From the NCBI RefSeq assembly GCF_000741525.1, contig NZ_JGYP01000002.1:248001-312000 (forward strand): a stretch of 64,000 nucleotides of DNA, written 5' to 3'. This DNA comes from Bifidobacterium bohemicum DSM 22767 (lineage in GTDB: Bacteria; Actinomycetota; Actinomycetes; Actinomycetales; Bifidobacteriaceae). Both the position numbers and the translations under genes were made by a program. Positions 27,669 to 38,343 of this stretch are shown here, piece after piece. How positions within the stretch are numbered: position 1 is the stretch's first letter; each line of letters begins with the position of its first letter. The notes under the pieces were generated by a model. The model ran no database searches. It was not told the origin of the DNA and was given only the letters and a program-made list of their open reading frames with translations.

Positions 27669-28970
27669 CCAAGTAAAGCCGCAAGTTTCTTCTTCTCTTC
27701 GCCACGCTGCTTTTCCAGCGTGGCGATTTTTTCGTCTAAGGCCTTGATACGCGCCAAGACGATTTCCGGAGTATCGTCGGACAGCAAACGGGCACCCATC
27801 TTCTCGGCCAACGTTTGCCTGCGCGTATCCACGGAGTGCTGGTAACGCATGGCGGTCTGAACGTCGGCATGACCGGCCGCGTCCATAAGCTCGCGTACCG
27901 TTGCGCCTTCCTCCGCCAACCATGTCAGGCCGGTGTGCCGCAAGTCGTGGAAACGCAGATCCGGACGCCCGGCGCTCGCCCGTGCGGTTTCATACCATCC
28001 TCGGAGTGAATTGGGATGTATCGGACGGGATTTGTCTTTGACTGCTGGGAACAGCCAATTATCGGGGCGCGCGAGACCGTACTCGTCGAAAAAGGCCGCC
28101 AGCTGTGGCACCAACTGCGATGGTATAGTCTCGTCTCTTACGCTGTTTTCGGTCTTAGGGATGTCCACGACCTTGGCGTGGTCCATGGTGACCCTGCCTC
28201 GCCGCACGTGCATGATACGCCGGTCGAGATCGATGTCCCCCCGCCCGCAAGGCGCAGACCTCCCCGATCCTCAGCCCATCGCCGAACACCGCCAGATAGA
28301 TTGCCATAGCATAGCGTTCCGGCATGGCGTCATGGATGTTTTTGACCTGCTCTGGGGTGGCAGGAATCGTCTCGGACTTGCGTTTCGGCCGTGGCAGGCT
28401 ACGGGTGCATGGGTACTGGGGTATCAGTGGAGGCTCGCCGTGTTCGCCGGGTTTGCTGGCCGTCTTCAGAATTGATTTCAAAGCCCTGAGGGCATTGGAC
28501 TTCATCGCCTCCTGCTCGTCGGGCATGGTGGCAAGCCAGCAGTCGATATCCGCTTGAGTGATATCGATGAGTCGCATGTTGCCGAAATACGGGATGATAT
28601 GGTTCTCGATGTCCTTGCGCAGGCGATACTGCGTGCCGGCTTTCAACGGCCTGCCCTTGAACGTCCTATGCTCCAGCCAGGTCTTATAATATTCACCCAT
28701 GGTGAGCCGCCGGGTTTTCTCTCGGTGCCTTTCGATTGTGGGAGGCTCCCAGCTTCCGGCCTCAATCCGTTTCTGTTCATGTGCCAGCCATGCGCGCGCT
28801 TCAGCCTCCTGGGAAAGCGGAAAAGACCTACTTTGTCTTGCAGTGACTCTCGGCCATTGCTCAAAAGCAAAACCGGGGGTCTCATAGCTGACCACAATTC
28901 TTGTTGGGTGCTCCGCATTGGGTCTATATTTGAGATTTCCAAACACTCTTGCCGACCTTTTACCGACCAT
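27665..28970 (-). pseudogene. Tyrosine recombinase (phage integrase), frameshifted
   Basis: The two frames together encode a 434-residue phage integrase. The N-terminal part has an AP2-like segment and a SAM-like core-binding domain (TMGEYYKTWLEHRTFKG, DITQADIDCWLA). The catalytic part has the first Arg in GDGLRIGEVCAL, then HDLRHTGLTW, GHADVQTAMRYQH with the nucleophile Tyr, and a coiled C-terminus. After EVCALRAG the frame shifts because a run of six G (28237-28242) holds one base too many; with five G it continues GDIDLDRRIMHVRRG. It points away from ssrA, whose 3' end is a common integration site. It is probably inactive, unless slippage restores the frame. Confidence 0.88.
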
Positions 28971-28992
28971 CAGCCTATCCTTCCTTCTTATC

Positions 28993-29021
28993 GAAACGAC
29001 CCATGAAACGACCCATGAAAC
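28993..29021. repeat. Tandem 12-bp repeats, possible integrase arm sites
   Basis: GAAACGACCCAT occurs twice back to back (28993-29004, 29005-29016), followed by a partial third copy. It lies between the integrase start and ssrA, where arm-type integrase binding sites usually sit. Confidence 0.5.
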
Positions 29022-29100
29022 ACCACCGAAAACCCATTAAAACCATATAAAAAACATTTTAGTTCGCCCTCTAGAAACCGCTTTATAACACCACAATTCC

Positions 29101-29135
29101 AACGAAAAACGCCACCAAAGCGAACCTTGGTGGCG
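29101..29135 (-). terminator. Rho-independent terminator of ssrA
   Basis: On the minus strand a 9-bp stem (CGCCACCAA at 29110-29118 with TTGGTGGCG at 29127-29135) and an 8-base loop are followed by TTTTTCG. It lies nine bases past the tmRNA 3' end. Confidence 0.88.
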
Positions 29136-29144
29136 TTTAATGAG

Positions 29145-29534
29145 TGGAGATGCGGGGAATTGAACCCCGGTCCGATGACCGAACCCTCAGTCTTCTACGT
29201 GCGTAGTCCGCTGGCCGTAAGGCGGTTTTTCTGCCCCCATCCGTGGCGCGGACGCTGGATGGCGAGCATATTCGCAGTTAAAGTCCCCAAGCCACCCTGT
29301 GACGCAATGACTTGAGCAAGTCCTCTAATGACGCCCGACATCCTCCCGAAGACAAAAAGGAGCGGACGGAGTCACACTCGCTGGTTTATCTGGCGCTAGG
29401 CTCAGGCAGCGAGGGCGAACTCAGTGCGGTTAGATTTAGCACTTGTTCTTTTGTGGAGGTCATCTCGAGTGGACTCCACATTCTCGGCACGCTTCCCTGC
29501 GACGAACAGGTCACCGTCGAAACCGATCATCCCC
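29145..29534 (-). ncRNA. ssrA: Transfer-messenger RNA (tmRNA)
   Basis: The 390-base RNA rescues stalled ribosomes by trans-translation. The 5' end GGGGATG pairs with CATCTCC at the 3' end as a seven-pair acceptor stem, followed by A; CCA is not encoded. The T arm GGGGTTCAATTCCCC is intact. The tag frame reads AKSNRTEFALAA then TGA (near 29400-29436), ending in the ALAA degron. A terminator follows directly. A phage-type integrase lies just beyond the 3' end, a classic attachment position, but the tmRNA appears complete. Confidence 0.96.
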
Positions 29535-29549
29535 ATTTTGAATTATCAA

Positions 29550-29569
29550 ACTCCGGTTCACACCGGAGT
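29550..29569. terminator. 8-bp hairpin upstream of ssrA, possible terminator of the dcw transcript
   Basis: A perfect 8-bp stem with a 4-base loop, followed on the minus strand by TTTGATAATT and on the plus strand by TCTTCATATT. It could end the dcw message or act within the ssrA promoter. Confidence 0.55.
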
Positions 29570-29810
29570 TCTTCATATTACCACCAAGTGCGGAACTACA
29601 TGACGAATCATTCAAAGAGCGTACTTCAACAGCGAACCCAACCCGCATCGACCCATCACTCTCACATGATGCATAATGGCACCGCGCGGGCTGGCTCGCC
29701 AGCACTATCAGCGAGCCAAAGAGCACTTTGAACGACACAAAGCCGCCATGCAGTCACGCTTCGCAATCAGGTAATCCGAAAACATGCCCGAACACCGATA
29801 CCCATCACAG

Positions 29811-29818
29811 CCCCCCCC
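29811..29818 (-). repeat. Homopolymer tract, eight G on minus strand, after ftsQ
   Basis: Eight C on the plus strand, beginning 20 bases after the ftsQ stop on its sense strand. Confidence 0.85.
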
Positions 29819-29837
29819 ATCAGACCAGAATCCGGAA

Positions 29838-30938
29838 TCACTTAATGATCGGTCGTAGCGGTGCCGAGACATCCACCTGATGTTTGTCACCGATTTTCGT
29901 CGGATCGTTAATAATCTTGTCAACCACTGCCTTTTTCAAATCCAACTGGGATGAATCGCCCCACACGATCACACGCTCCCCGCCGTTGAGCTCAGTGGTC
30001 ACGGAGTCCTGCGTCTGCGCACTGACTTTGGTGATGCCTCGACGCATGGACTTTGGCAATTGACTGAGTATCTTCAAAGCCTGCTGCACAGCACGTTTGT
30101 TGAGCCCGGCACTGACCTGACTGACTTCAATGACGGGGATGCCTTTGACGTCGACGTTCCCAACGGAGTTGAGCACGCGGCCTTTGCCATCCACGGCAGT
30201 CATCCGGCCCTCCGGGGTCTTGAGCATGGCGGCCGGTTCCTGCGCCTTGACGGCGACGGAGAGACCCTGGGGGTACCGTTTGTCGGCTTTGGCTTCGAAT
30301 ACGCCCGGAATCTCCTTCAGCTGCTTTTCAACATCCGTTGAGGAGACGAGGAAAAGCGACTTTCCCTTCTGTTTTTCGGCGATCGACATGATCTCGGACT
30401 TGCTGACCCAAGCATTGCCGCCCGATATCGAAATCTGGCTACGTTCCAAAAGGAACACGGGCGAAAAGAAAAGAAACCACACAAGGCCGGCCACGACGGC
30501 CACAGCAGCCGCCATTGCGCACAGTTTGACGGCAAGATGACGCACACTGGCTTTGCGTCGTTCCTTGACGCGCTCATTGAAGTCAATGACCTTCGGCCGT
30601 GCAGCCACACCGAGTGTGCCGGTGGTCTCCTGAAGCGTCTTAGCCACCAGATCCTCGTTCTGAAGCGCGCTCGGATCGACAAAGGCGCCGGGAGCGCTGC
30701 GGGAGCGTGAAGGCGCCCCAGTCAGGGAGGCAGCAGAGGAAGATGCCGCCAACCGCACGGCCTTTGACCTGTCGGATCCGGCACGCTTGTCGGATTCGAC
30801 ACGTCTGCCGGATTTAGAGGAACTCATACGTTCAAGCGATTCGGAAGACCTGCCAGATCGCCGCCGTGCACCATGTTTGTTCGATGTGCCACCGGTCTTC
30901 TTGCCTCCGCCGGAACTGACCACGCGCCTGCCGGTCAC
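29838..30938 (-). CDS. ftsQ: Cell division protein FtsQ
   Basis: FtsQ is a bitopic divisome protein that links FtsL/FtsB to the cytoplasmic ring. The 366-residue product has a long basic, serine-rich cytoplasmic N-terminus (about 135 residues), one membrane segment (LCAMAAAVAVVAGLVWFLFF), then a POTRA domain (FLLERSQISISGGNAWVSKSEI onwards) and a beta domain. Translation begins at GTG 30938, overlapping the murC stop as GTGA, with GAGG upstream, so the two are coupled. It is the last gene of the dcw operon; ftsZ does not follow, unlike in most actinobacteria. The extended basic N-terminus is longer than in E. coli. Confidence 0.88.
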   Translation of the reverse strand: MTGRRVVSSGGGKKTGGTSNKHGARRRSGRSSESLERMSSSKSGRRVESDKRAGSDRSKAVRLAASSSAASLTGAPSRSRSAPGAFVDPSALQNEDLVAKTLQETTGTLGVAARPKVIDFNERVKERRKASVRHLAVKLCAMAAAVAVVAGLVWFLFFSPVFLLERSQISISGGNAWVSKSEIMSIAEKQKGKSLFLVSSTDVEKQLKEIPGVFEAKADKRYPQGLSVAVKAQEPAAMLKTPEGRMTAVDGKGRVLNSVGNVDVKGIPVIEVSQVSAGLNKRAVQQALKILSQLPKSMRRGITKVSAQTQDSVTTELNGGERVIVWGDSSQLDLKKAVVDKIINDPTKIGDKHQVDVSAPLRPIIK

Positions 30939-32632
30939 CGATGCGCCTCACGAGTGCGTGCATTCAACGCATCCAGCATTACGCCGCCCATGGCTGTTAC
31001 GTCACCAGCTCCGACGGTGATGATCACGTCACCGGACTTCGCCTGACGAGCCAGCGTCAGTGCGGCCTCGCGCATGTTCTCAATCACACGGATCCAGCGA
31101 TTTCGAGGATCATGATTCAAACCGTTCGCGGCCACGACGATATTATCCGGCCTGACTTCAGCGAAGTCCTCCTGCCGTTCGCGAGCCGGGTAAATCGACG
31201 TGACGACCACATCGTCGGCCAGACCGAGTGCCTGAGCGAACTGCTGGGTGAAGAACTTCGTGCGACTGAAAAGATGGGGCTGGAACAACACATGGATGGT
31301 CGCCTGCGGATATCGCCGCCGCGCGGCTTTGAGTAGCGCCGTGATTTCGGTGGGATGATGCGCGTAATCATCCACGACGGTCACACCGTTTGCGATGCCC
31401 TTGATTTCAAATCGCCGAGAGGCGCCAAGAAAACCGGAGGCGGCTTGGGCGGCGCGGCCGGCATCCATGCCCAGCAGAACGGCCGCGATGATGGCAGCGG
31501 TGGCATTGCGCGCGTTGTGGGCACCGGGCACTTGCAACGCCACTGGAATATCGGTCTGTGACTCCATGCCGTTGAAACCCTTCGGAAGCCGGATTGCAAA
31601 ACGTTCAATCCCGTCCCCTGCATGTTCACGCTCGGCGAGGATTCGCACCACATGCGCACCCTTTGACATGGCCGCGCGTGCGGCTCGAGAGGCATCGTCG
31701 TTACCGATTCCGTTCGAACCGGTCTCAGACACGACCTGAACCGCTGTCCGACTCGCCGAATCTCTGGAAGCGTTAGTTCCGACGGCATTATCATCCTCGG
31801 CCATCGTGTAGCAAATCGTCCTGTCGGCAACCTCGTTTGGCAACGCGGCGAAAATGGCACGTGACCCCTCGTCGTCAAGAGACATGACCACCTGACCACG
31901 CGAATGCCCGGCATACGCGACAAACGCATTCCGATAATTGTCAACATCACCATAATGGTCAAGATGATCCGCCTCGGCGTTCACCATCAAGGCGATCTGC
32001 GGGCTGTACTTGCCAAAACTACCGTCCGACTCGTCAGCTTCAGCCACCAGCACGTCACCGTCACCGGCATGACCGCCTTCCAGGGGGGCACCCTGCGATG
32101 TCTGAATCGAACCACCGATCGCGTAACTCGGGTCGGCCAACGTACCGGTGCCGGCGTTGACCAGAATATGCGCCAACAGCGAGCTTGTCGTGGTCTTGCC
32201 ATGAGCCCCGGCGACGGTGACGGCACGCTTACCGGCCATGAGCAAGGCAAGGATGTCGCTTCGATGCACGATATGCGTTCCGAGCCGAGCCGCCTCGACG
32301 ATTTCGGGATTATCCGGTTTGATGGCGCTAGAATACACGACCGTGGTCGCCCCTCGCACATTCTCGGAACGCTGCCCGAAGAAAACGCTGATCCCTAAAG
32401 ACTGCAAACGTTCGGTGTGCACGCTTGGCTCACGGTCGGAACCGGTGACCTCCACGCCTTGTTCATGCAGCATTTCGGCAAGTACGCTCATGCCCGCGCC
32501 GCCAATGCCGATGAAGTGCGTGCGCCCAAGGGTGTTCAAGGTATCCTTCGAACCGAACGCGGCGACGGTCGGATCGAGCACGACCGGCGCATTATTGGTG
32601 AAGTCAGCGCTTGTTTGCTTGCTTTGCGACAC
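30935..32632 (-). CDS. murC: UDP-N-acetylmuramate--L-alanine ligase
   Basis: MurC adds L-alanine to UDP-MurNAc with ATP, the first step of peptide stem assembly. The 565-residue protein has HFIGIGGAGMSVLAEML (UDP site), the P-loop TVAGAHGKTTTSS, EADESDGSF, NAEADHLDHYG, VPGAHNARNATAA and VVDDYAHHPTEI. GTG 32632 is preferred because AAGGAG stands seven bases upstream, removing 15 non-conserved residues. An insert of about 45 residues (the ASRDSASRTAVQ region) interrupts the central domain. It lies 278 bases after murG, leaving room for an internal promoter, and overlaps ftsQ. Confidence 0.94.
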   Translation of the reverse strand: MSQSKQTSADFTNNAPVVLDPTVAAFGSKDTLNTLGRTHFIGIGGAGMSVLAEMLHEQGVEVTGSDREPSVHTERLQSLGISVFFGQRSENVRGATTVVYSSAIKPDNPEIVEAARLGTHIVHRSDILALLMAGKRAVTVAGAHGKTTTSSLLAHILVNAGTGTLADPSYAIGGSIQTSQGAPLEGGHAGDGDVLVAEADESDGSFGKYSPQIALMVNAEADHLDHYGDVDNYRNAFVAYAGHSRGQVVMSLDDEGSRAIFAALPNEVADRTICYTMAEDDNAVGTNASRDSASRTAVQVVSETGSNGIGNDDASRAARAAMSKGAHVVRILAEREHAGDGIERFAIRLPKGFNGMESQTDIPVALQVPGAHNARNATAAIIAAVLLGMDAGRAAQAASGFLGASRRFEIKGIANGVTVVDDYAHHPTEITALLKAARRRYPQATIHVLFQPHLFSRTKFFTQQFAQALGLADDVVVTSIYPARERQEDFAEVRPDNIVVAANGLNHDPRNRWIRVIENMREAALTLARQAKSGDVIITVGAGDVTAMGGVMLDALNARTREAHR

Positions 32633-32910
32633 TACCAGCTCCTTGGATCCGTTCAGCCGGGCTTTAGGCCGAGCCACTATTGTCCATTATGGCGACACCT
32701 CTGGCCTTCACCGATGCCCGGCGACGGCACAACACACTTGGCAGCCATGCGACACACGTCCAAAACTTGCAGAGAACACTCAAATCGTAGGTTTTGTATG
32801 TGGCGCATTTTGCATTAGACCCGATCCCGCAAGGCACCGATGGCAGTGACCGCGACCGATCCGAAGCCGAACGAGGCTGATATAAGCCATCTAAGATATT
32901 ATGACGTTCC
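32633..32910. other. murG-murC intercistronic gap
   Basis: This is the longest gap within the dcw cluster. No gene is supported. A CATAAT about 60 bases before the murC start could be a -10, but no good -35 accompanies it. Confidence 0.4.
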
Positions 32911-34068
32911 TTAGGCGAGCGCCAAAACCGCACGGGCCATGGTGTCGGCGGCGTCACGAATGCCATACGAATACGCCCTGGCCCCCATGCCCTGCAAGGC
33001 CGAAGAGTCGGTCAGCAAGCCGGGCACGCGAGCGCGCACCCAGTCGGGAGTAAAGTCCGAATCCGCCACCATCAGGCCACCACCGGCGTTGACCACGGGC
33101 TCGGCGTTGAAACGCTGCTCTCCGTTGCCGATGGGCAGGGGCACATAGACCGCCGGCAGGCCGATTGCCGCCAGTTCGCACACCGAACCGGCGCCGGCCC
33201 GGCAGATGACCAAATCCGCCGCGGCAAAAGCCAGGTCGATGCGCTCGAGATACTCTGCGACATGGTAATCGCCCTGACCGGCATGGTTGGGATCAAGATC
33301 GTTCAGTGAGTCATCCCCCGCCAGCTGTTTGACTCGTTGGCAGACCTGCCCTGCCTTGCCACGCCCGGTCAGATGGATGACCTGCGCCACGCCCAGCAGA
33401 TCGACGCACGCCTCGGAAACCGCCTTATTGAGGCTCAATGCGCCTAGTGAACCACCAGTGACAACCACCAATGGACGCGAGGGATCAACGCCAAGACGTC
33501 GAGCCGAGGCAACCTTGGTGCCGGTCGGATCCTCGGCTCTTCGACCGCACAAATCCGCGATGGTCTTGCGCAAAGGAAGCCCTACTCGCTCAACGGATCC
33601 ACTCTTAGGTACGCAAAGACCTGTGCCTTCGAAGGCCGTTCCCACATATGAAGCCCAGCGCGCCCCGAGTTTATTGGCCATGCCGGCACGAGCGTTCTGT
33701 TCATGTATTACAATGGGTATGCCCATGCGATGCGCCACCGTATAAACCGGAGCCGACGCATAGCCTCCAAAACCAACGACCACATCCGCATGACGATTCC
33801 GGAGGATATCGCGGACACGACGCTCCTCTCGCCGCCAGGCTCCTGGAAAACGGAAAAGACCGGCATTGATTCTACGCGGAAAAGGCACTTTTTCTATGGT
33901 ATCCAGCTGGAATCCAGCCTGAGGCACCAGCTGGTGTTCCAACCCCACCTCGGTGCCGATGGCCGTGACCTGGGCCCCATCATCCAAACTTGTAATAGCG
34001 TCGGCGACGCTCAATAGCGGATTGACATGCCCTGCGGTACCGCCGCCAGCCAATACGATATGCTTCAT
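32911..34068 (-). CDS. murG: Undecaprenyl-PP-MurNAc-pentapeptide UDPGlcNAc transferase (lipid II synthase)
   Basis: MurG transfers GlcNAc from UDP-GlcNAc to lipid I at the inner face of the membrane, forming lipid II. The 385-residue GT28 enzyme has [14 protein letters not shown] at the N-terminus, [42 protein letters not shown] and [27 protein letters not shown] 34068 follows GGAGGAA. It lies 152 bases after ftsW. All diagnostic motifs are present. Confidence 0.95.
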   Translation of the reverse strand: MKHIVLAGGGTAGHVNPLLSVADAITSLDDGAQVTAIGTEVGLEHQLVPQAGFQLDTIEKVPFPRRINAGLFRFPGAWRREERRVRDILRNRHADVVVGFGGYASAPVYTVAHRMGIPIVIHEQNARAGMANKLGARWASYVGTAFEGTGLCVPKSGSVERVGLPLRKTIADLCGRRAEDPTGTKVASARRLGVDPSRPLVVVTGGSLGALSLNKAVSEACVDLLGVAQVIHLTGRGKAGQVCQRVKQLAGDDSLNDLDPNHAGQGDYHVAEYLERIDLAFAAADLVICRAGAGSVCELAAIGLPAVYVPLPIGNGEQRFNAEPVVNAGGGLMVADSDFTPDWVRARVPGLLTDSSALQGMGARAYSYGIRDAADTMARAVLALA

Positions 34069-34220
34069 GCAGTGTTTCCTCCACAGCAACGAAAATGAAA
34101 CCGATCATAACCATCATAGCCGGTAGGCTTCTTCAGAACGCGGAAGTACCGGGGCGCGTGTTTGGACATGGCCGGGCCTACCGGCACGCCCCCGAGCGTT
34201 TCGTTCTCAAAGGCAGGCAG

Positions 34221-35705
34221 TCACGCCAGTCGCGGGACGCTAATGGCCACCTGCGGTTGCAGGCGCATCATGGCGCTGGCGGCCCCCGCCGCCGCAAGAC
34301 ACATGACCAAACTCGACCCACCCGCGGAGACGAACGGCAATGGCACCCCCATCACAGGCAACAGACCGACGACGACCATAATGTTAATGACGGCCTGCCC
34401 CACAATCCAGATGGTGATACACATGAGCACCATCGAAGCATAGCGGTCGGTAGATTTGACAGCGACGACGATCATGCACCAGCCGATGACGATGAACAGC
34501 AGGATGACCACCACCGCACCAATGAAGCCCATTTCCTCACCGATAATGGCGAAGATGAAGTCATTATGCGCAGCCGGCAGATAGTTCCATTTTTCACGTG
34601 AATTGCCGATACCAACTCCGAAAAGGCCACCGGAAGCCATAGCATATTTCGAATGGATGGACTGATAGCACAGACTCTGCGAGCTTTCGGGGTCACAAGG
34701 CTTATATGCCGCCACAATACGGTTCATGCGGTTTGGGCTTTTGACGACGAAAAAAGCGACCGCCGCAACCATGGCCACGGCCACCATGCCCAGAATCCTA
34801 ATCGGGAAACCGCTGGTGATAAAGGCCACCGCTCCGATAAGCAACAGAATCATGGCCGTTCCCAGATCATGCCCAAACATGACCGCGGCAAGACTCGCGA
34901 CAAAAACTACAACCAGAAGGGCATAGATTTTGAGCACGTCACGATCGAAAACGACCGTACCTGCGGATTTTTCAGCACCAGCAGACGAAGCGGAACTACC
35001 GGCGCGCTCGCTCAACTCACGTGCACGAGACAGCTCCAATGGCATCCAGATGCATAGAGCAAGCTTCAGAATTTCAGCCGGTTGAATAGTGACACCGCCA
35101 ATGCCGATCCATCCTGTATTGCCCCCCACCGAAACGCCCAGAGGCGTCATGGTGACCAGCTGCAACAGTATCGAGCCAATCATGAAGACCAACGCAAGCT
35201 TGCGATAATATTTGACGTCCAGCTGTGTTGCGCCAAAACCAAGCAGCAACCCGACAACACAATACGAAAACTGCCTCAAAGCATTCATCCACGGAGACAA
35301 GCCGTTGGAGACCATGGTGACCGTCGACGAGGAGAACACCATGATGACCCCGAAACAGGTCAACGCCAAAACGCAAATTCGAAAAGCGTAGTAGCACACC
35401 AAAGGGTTGACCAGAGCATGAATGCCGCTGCCACGCACCGAATCGATGCCCGACACGCCTTTGGCACTAATCTGGGCACGTGTCTTGCCGTTGCGCGCAA
35501 CATCAACCTTGCCGCCTGTGATGCTACTTGACGAGTCATGACGCGACCGGCGCTCGCTGACCACAGCCTGTGCGCCGGAGCGACGGGGAGACTGCACGCG
35601 ACGCGCATTTCGCACAGCACGCTTTTTGGCTCCATGACCGTCGCTCTGTCGCTTGCTTACGCTCCTACCCTTACCGGATGTTCTACGAGGCTGTCGCTCA
35701 GCCAT
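34221..35705 (-). CDS. ftsW: Lipid II polymerase FtsW (SEDS family)
   Basis: FtsW is the septal glycan polymerase working with FtsI. The 494-residue protein has a basic cytoplasmic N-terminus of about 100 residues, then about ten helices. SEDS motifs include [35 protein letters not shown] (first part), [44 protein letters not shown] (partial) and the C-terminal [15 protein letters not shown]. The catalytic Asp lies in the [10 protein letters not shown] loop region. ATG 35705 overlaps the murD stop (ATGGCTGA), giving translational coupling. Confidence 0.93.
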   Translation of the reverse strand: MAERQPRRTSGKGRSVSKRQSDGHGAKKRAVRNARRVQSPRRSGAQAVVSERRSRHDSSSSITGGKVDVARNGKTRAQISAKGVSGIDSVRGSGIHALVNPLVCYYAFRICVLALTCFGVIMVFSSSTVTMVSNGLSPWMNALRQFSYCVVGLLLGFGATQLDVKYYRKLALVFMIGSILLQLVTMTPLGVSVGGNTGWIGIGGVTIQPAEILKLALCIWMPLELSRARELSERAGSSASSAGAEKSAGTVVFDRDVLKIYALLVVVFVASLAAVMFGHDLGTAMILLLIGAVAFITSGFPIRILGMVAVAMVAAVAFFVVKSPNRMNRIVAAYKPCDPESSQSLCYQSIHSKYAMASGGLFGVGIGNSREKWNYLPAAHNDFIFAIIGEEMGFIGAVVVILLFIVIGWCMIVVAVKSTDRYASMVLMCITIWIVGQAVINIMVVVGLLPVMGVPLPFVSAGGSSLVMCLAAAGAASAMMRLQPQVAISVPRLA

Positions 35706-37146
35706 GGTCACGCACCCAACGACCAGCCGCGTTCGCGAAACGTTGCCCACGATCGGCGTACGAAGCGAACTGATCCATTGAGGCGCACGCAGGAGCCATC
35801 AATACCACATCGCCATCGGTCAGATAGCGGCCAGCCGTCTCGACCGCGCGATCCATCAGGCTCTCGTTTGGCACCGGGCCGATGAATTCAACGGGAATAT
35901 CCGGAGCGCAGGTCGCAAACGCCTGACGCATCGGCTCCTGATCGACTCCGATGATAACGGCCGCCTTGATGACACCGGCCTGTTCGGCCACCAACTTCTC
36001 GAAACGAGCGCCCTTGGCCAATCCGCCGGCAATCCATACCACGGACTTTGGTCTGAAACTGGACAGGGATGCCCGCGCGGCATGGGCGTTGGTCGCCTTG
36101 GAATCATCCACAAACCGTACCGTGCCGCCATCAGGCAACGTAGCCGTGGCCACCGTGGCGATGCGATGACCATCCGGGCGGAATGCGCGCAGACCCTCGA
36201 CGCATTTCGACGGATCGACACCGGCACCCAGGGTCAGCGCGAACGCCGTAAGGGCATCGGCCAGAAGATGGGAGTATATGGTGCCATCAGGCTCAGTCAA
36301 GCGCGGAAAATCAGTGACTTTCGCCAATCGTGTCGGCGTACCGACAGGTGAGCCAGAAAGACCGGCGTCATCCACGATCCAACCGTCCGCCACACCGATC
36401 TGACCGGCTTGCGGAACCTGAAGCGTAAAGCCGACCTTGCGGCAATGCTCGCCTACTTCTGCCTGCTGAGCCAAATCCCGAACGCGTGCATCCTCGGCAT
36501 TATAGACAAGCGTATTGGAAACATCGCGGAAGACCTTGGCCTTGTCGGCCGCATAGTTCTCCATGCCGCCGTGCCAGTCAAGGTGGTCAGGCGCGATGTT
36601 GGTGATGGCGGCGCATGTGAGTGCCAACGAGTCCGTAAAATGCATTTGGAAACTGCTTAATTCCACAACGAGCGCATCGTTGGAGGGGTCTCCGGCCGAC
36701 ACACTTACGGATTTGCCGATGTTGCCGACGGCCGAGGTCTTCAATCCTGCCGCCCCAAGCATAGCCGCTGTCATTTCGGTGGTCGAGGTCTTGCCATTCG
36801 TGCCCGTTATGCCTATCCAAGGTGCGGGCTTGCCGGTGTGGTTGTTGGCGACACGCAGTCGCCACGCGAGTTCGACCTCACTGATGACAGGGATCCCCCT
36901 ACCTTGGGCCTCGACGATAAACGGAGTGCGTGGATTGAAAACGGGCGACACCACCACCATGCCGATTTCATCCCACGGAAGATTGTTGAACGAATCAAGA
37001 TCGGCGGGCTTCTTCTCATCGACGGTTATTACGCGAGCGCCACGGGCGACAAGGGAGCCGACCGCACCTTCTCCCGAAACGCCAAGTCCCGCGACCAAGA
37101 CAGCGGCTCCTATCCCGTTGCCCGTTGCGTTAGTATGACAATTCAT
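35698..37146 (-). CDS. murD: UDP-N-acetylmuramoylalanine--D-glutamate ligase
   Basis: MurD adds D-glutamate to UDP-MurNAc-L-Ala. The 482-residue protein shows [17 protein letters not shown] (UDP loop), the ATP loop [43 protein letters not shown] and [15 protein letters not shown] with [10 protein letters not shown]. The start has GAGGA upstream. It lies 24 bases after mraY and overlaps ftsW, so it sits inside the operon. The catalytic set is complete. Confidence 0.95.
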   Translation of the reverse strand: MNCHTNATGNGIGAAVLVAGLGVSGEGAVGSLVARGARVITVDEKKPADLDSFNNLPWDEIGMVVVSPVFNPRTPFIVEAQGRGIPVISEVELAWRLRVANNHTGKPAPWIGITGTNGKTSTTEMTAAMLGAAGLKTSAVGNIGKSVSVSAGDPSNDALVVELSSFQMHFTDSLALTCAAITNIAPDHLDWHGGMENYAADKAKVFRDVSNTLVYNAEDARVRDLAQQAEVGEHCRKVGFTLQVPQAGQIGVADGWIVDDAGLSGSPVGTPTRLAKVTDFPRLTEPDGTIYSHLLADALTAFALTLGAGVDPSKCVEGLRAFRPDGHRIATVATATLPDGGTVRFVDDSKATNAHAARASLSSFRPKSVVWIAGGLAKGARFEKLVAEQAGVIKAAVIIGVDQEPMRQAFATCAPDIPVEFIGPVPNESLMDRAVETAGRYLTDGDVVLMAPACASMDQFASYADRGQRFANAAGRWVRDHG

Positions 37147-37170
37147 AAAACCACGTTCCTCATAGAGTCA

Positions 37171-38274
37171 TTAAATCAGCAGCCCCGACAGGGAAGCCCA
37201 ATTTGCATAGAAAAGCATGATGCCGATAAGCACGAAGATGAACTCGATCATCCAAAACCGGACCACGACCTTCGCCTCGCCCCAACCCAACAGTTCGAAA
37301 TGATGATGAATCGGCGCCATTTTGAATACCCGTTTGTGGGTCAGTTTGAAGCAACCGACCTGAATCACATCACTGCACGCCTCGATGACATAGAGTCCGC
37401 CGATGATGACGGCGAGAAACTCCGTGTGGGTGGCGATCGACAGGGCTGCGAACAGGCCGCCGAGCGCCAACGAACCGGTATCGCCCATGAAAATGGTGGC
37501 CGGGTTGGAGTTGTACCAGAGGAACCCGAAACATGCCACAGCCGCACATGCCGCAATGATGGTCAAATCCAGTGGGTCGGAGACGGCGTAACCGAAACCG
37601 GGGTGCGCTGCCCCCTTGACGTGATAGCTCTGCCAGAAGGCTATGATGGTGTATCCGCCCAACGAAATCATCGAAGACCCGCAAGCCAGTCCATCGAGCC
37701 CATCAGTGAGGTTGACCGCATTCGTCCATGCGGTCATCAGGAAGTTGACCCATAAGATGAACAGCACGATTGCCACGACGCGCCCGGCGAATTCAAAGCT
37801 GATGAATGGCCTCTCGATGAAGCTTATGCCGGCCTGCGCACTCGGGAAGCCCGACTTGGTCGGTACCACCAACGCGAGCACGGCATAGATCGTGGAAAAA
37901 ACGAACTGGCCGAAGAACTTGCCGCCTACAGACAATCCGGTGTTTTGCTTTTTCCGAACCTTGGCGAAATCGTCGATGAAGCCTAGGCAACCCATCGAAA
38001 GCATGGCGAAAAGCACCAACACGGCAGACCATGAAACCGGCGTGTGACGGGTAATGTAACGATAAATCGCGGAAGCACCCCAACCTGCGAGCACCGCGAG
38101 ATTGATGACCAAACCGCCCATCGTGGCCGTGCCACGCTTAACCAGATGCGACTGGGGGCCATCCTGGCGAATGTACTGCCCGTAATGCAATCGGTGCACC
38201 AGACGTATGAGCATCGGGGTGCCGAGAATCACGACCAGAAGCGAGACCACGATGCCGATAATCAGGGAAATCAC
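37171..38274 (-). CDS. mraY: Phospho-N-acetylmuramoyl-pentapeptide transferase
   Basis: MraY makes lipid I by moving phospho-MurNAc-pentapeptide onto undecaprenyl phosphate. The 367-residue ten-helix enzyme has the motifs QDGPQSHLVKRGTATMGG, FIDDFAKV (aspartate pair), NAVNLTDGLDGLA, GDTGSLALGG and the C-terminal MAPIHHHFELLGW. The start codon is GTG 38274 with GAAG upstream. It lies 69 bases after murF. Normal length and complete motifs. Confidence 0.95.
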   Translation of the reverse strand: MISLIIGIVVSLLVVILGTPMLIRLVHRLHYGQYIRQDGPQSHLVKRGTATMGGLVINLAVLAGWGASAIYRYITRHTPVSWSAVLVLFAMLSMGCLGFIDDFAKVRKKQNTGLSVGGKFFGQFVFSTIYAVLALVVPTKSGFPSAQAGISFIERPFISFEFAGRVVAIVLFILWVNFLMTAWTNAVNLTDGLDGLACGSSMISLGGYTIIAFWQSYHVKGAAHPGFGYAVSDPLDLTIIAACAAVACFGFLWYNSNPATIFMGDTGSLALGGLFAALSIATHTEFLAVIIGGLYVIEACSDVIQVGCFKLTHKRVFKMAPIHHHFELLGWGEAKVVVRFWMIEFIFVLIGIMLFYANWASLSGLLI

Positions 38275-38343
38275 TGTTCGATCTTCACTTTCTGTACGCC
38301 GGCACGTTCGCCGGGAAAGGTTTGAACTCCATGCTTCCTGCCA

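Larger units (their letters stand above)
29535..29837. other. Gap between ftsQ and ssrA with hairpin and C8 tract
   Basis: There is no gene. A GATAAT seven bases before the ssrA 5' end could be its -10. The hairpin ACTCCGGT-TCAC-ACCGGAGT (29550-29569) overlaps the likely -35 area. The C8 tract at 29811-29818 lies 20 bases past the ftsQ stop. Confidence 0.55.
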
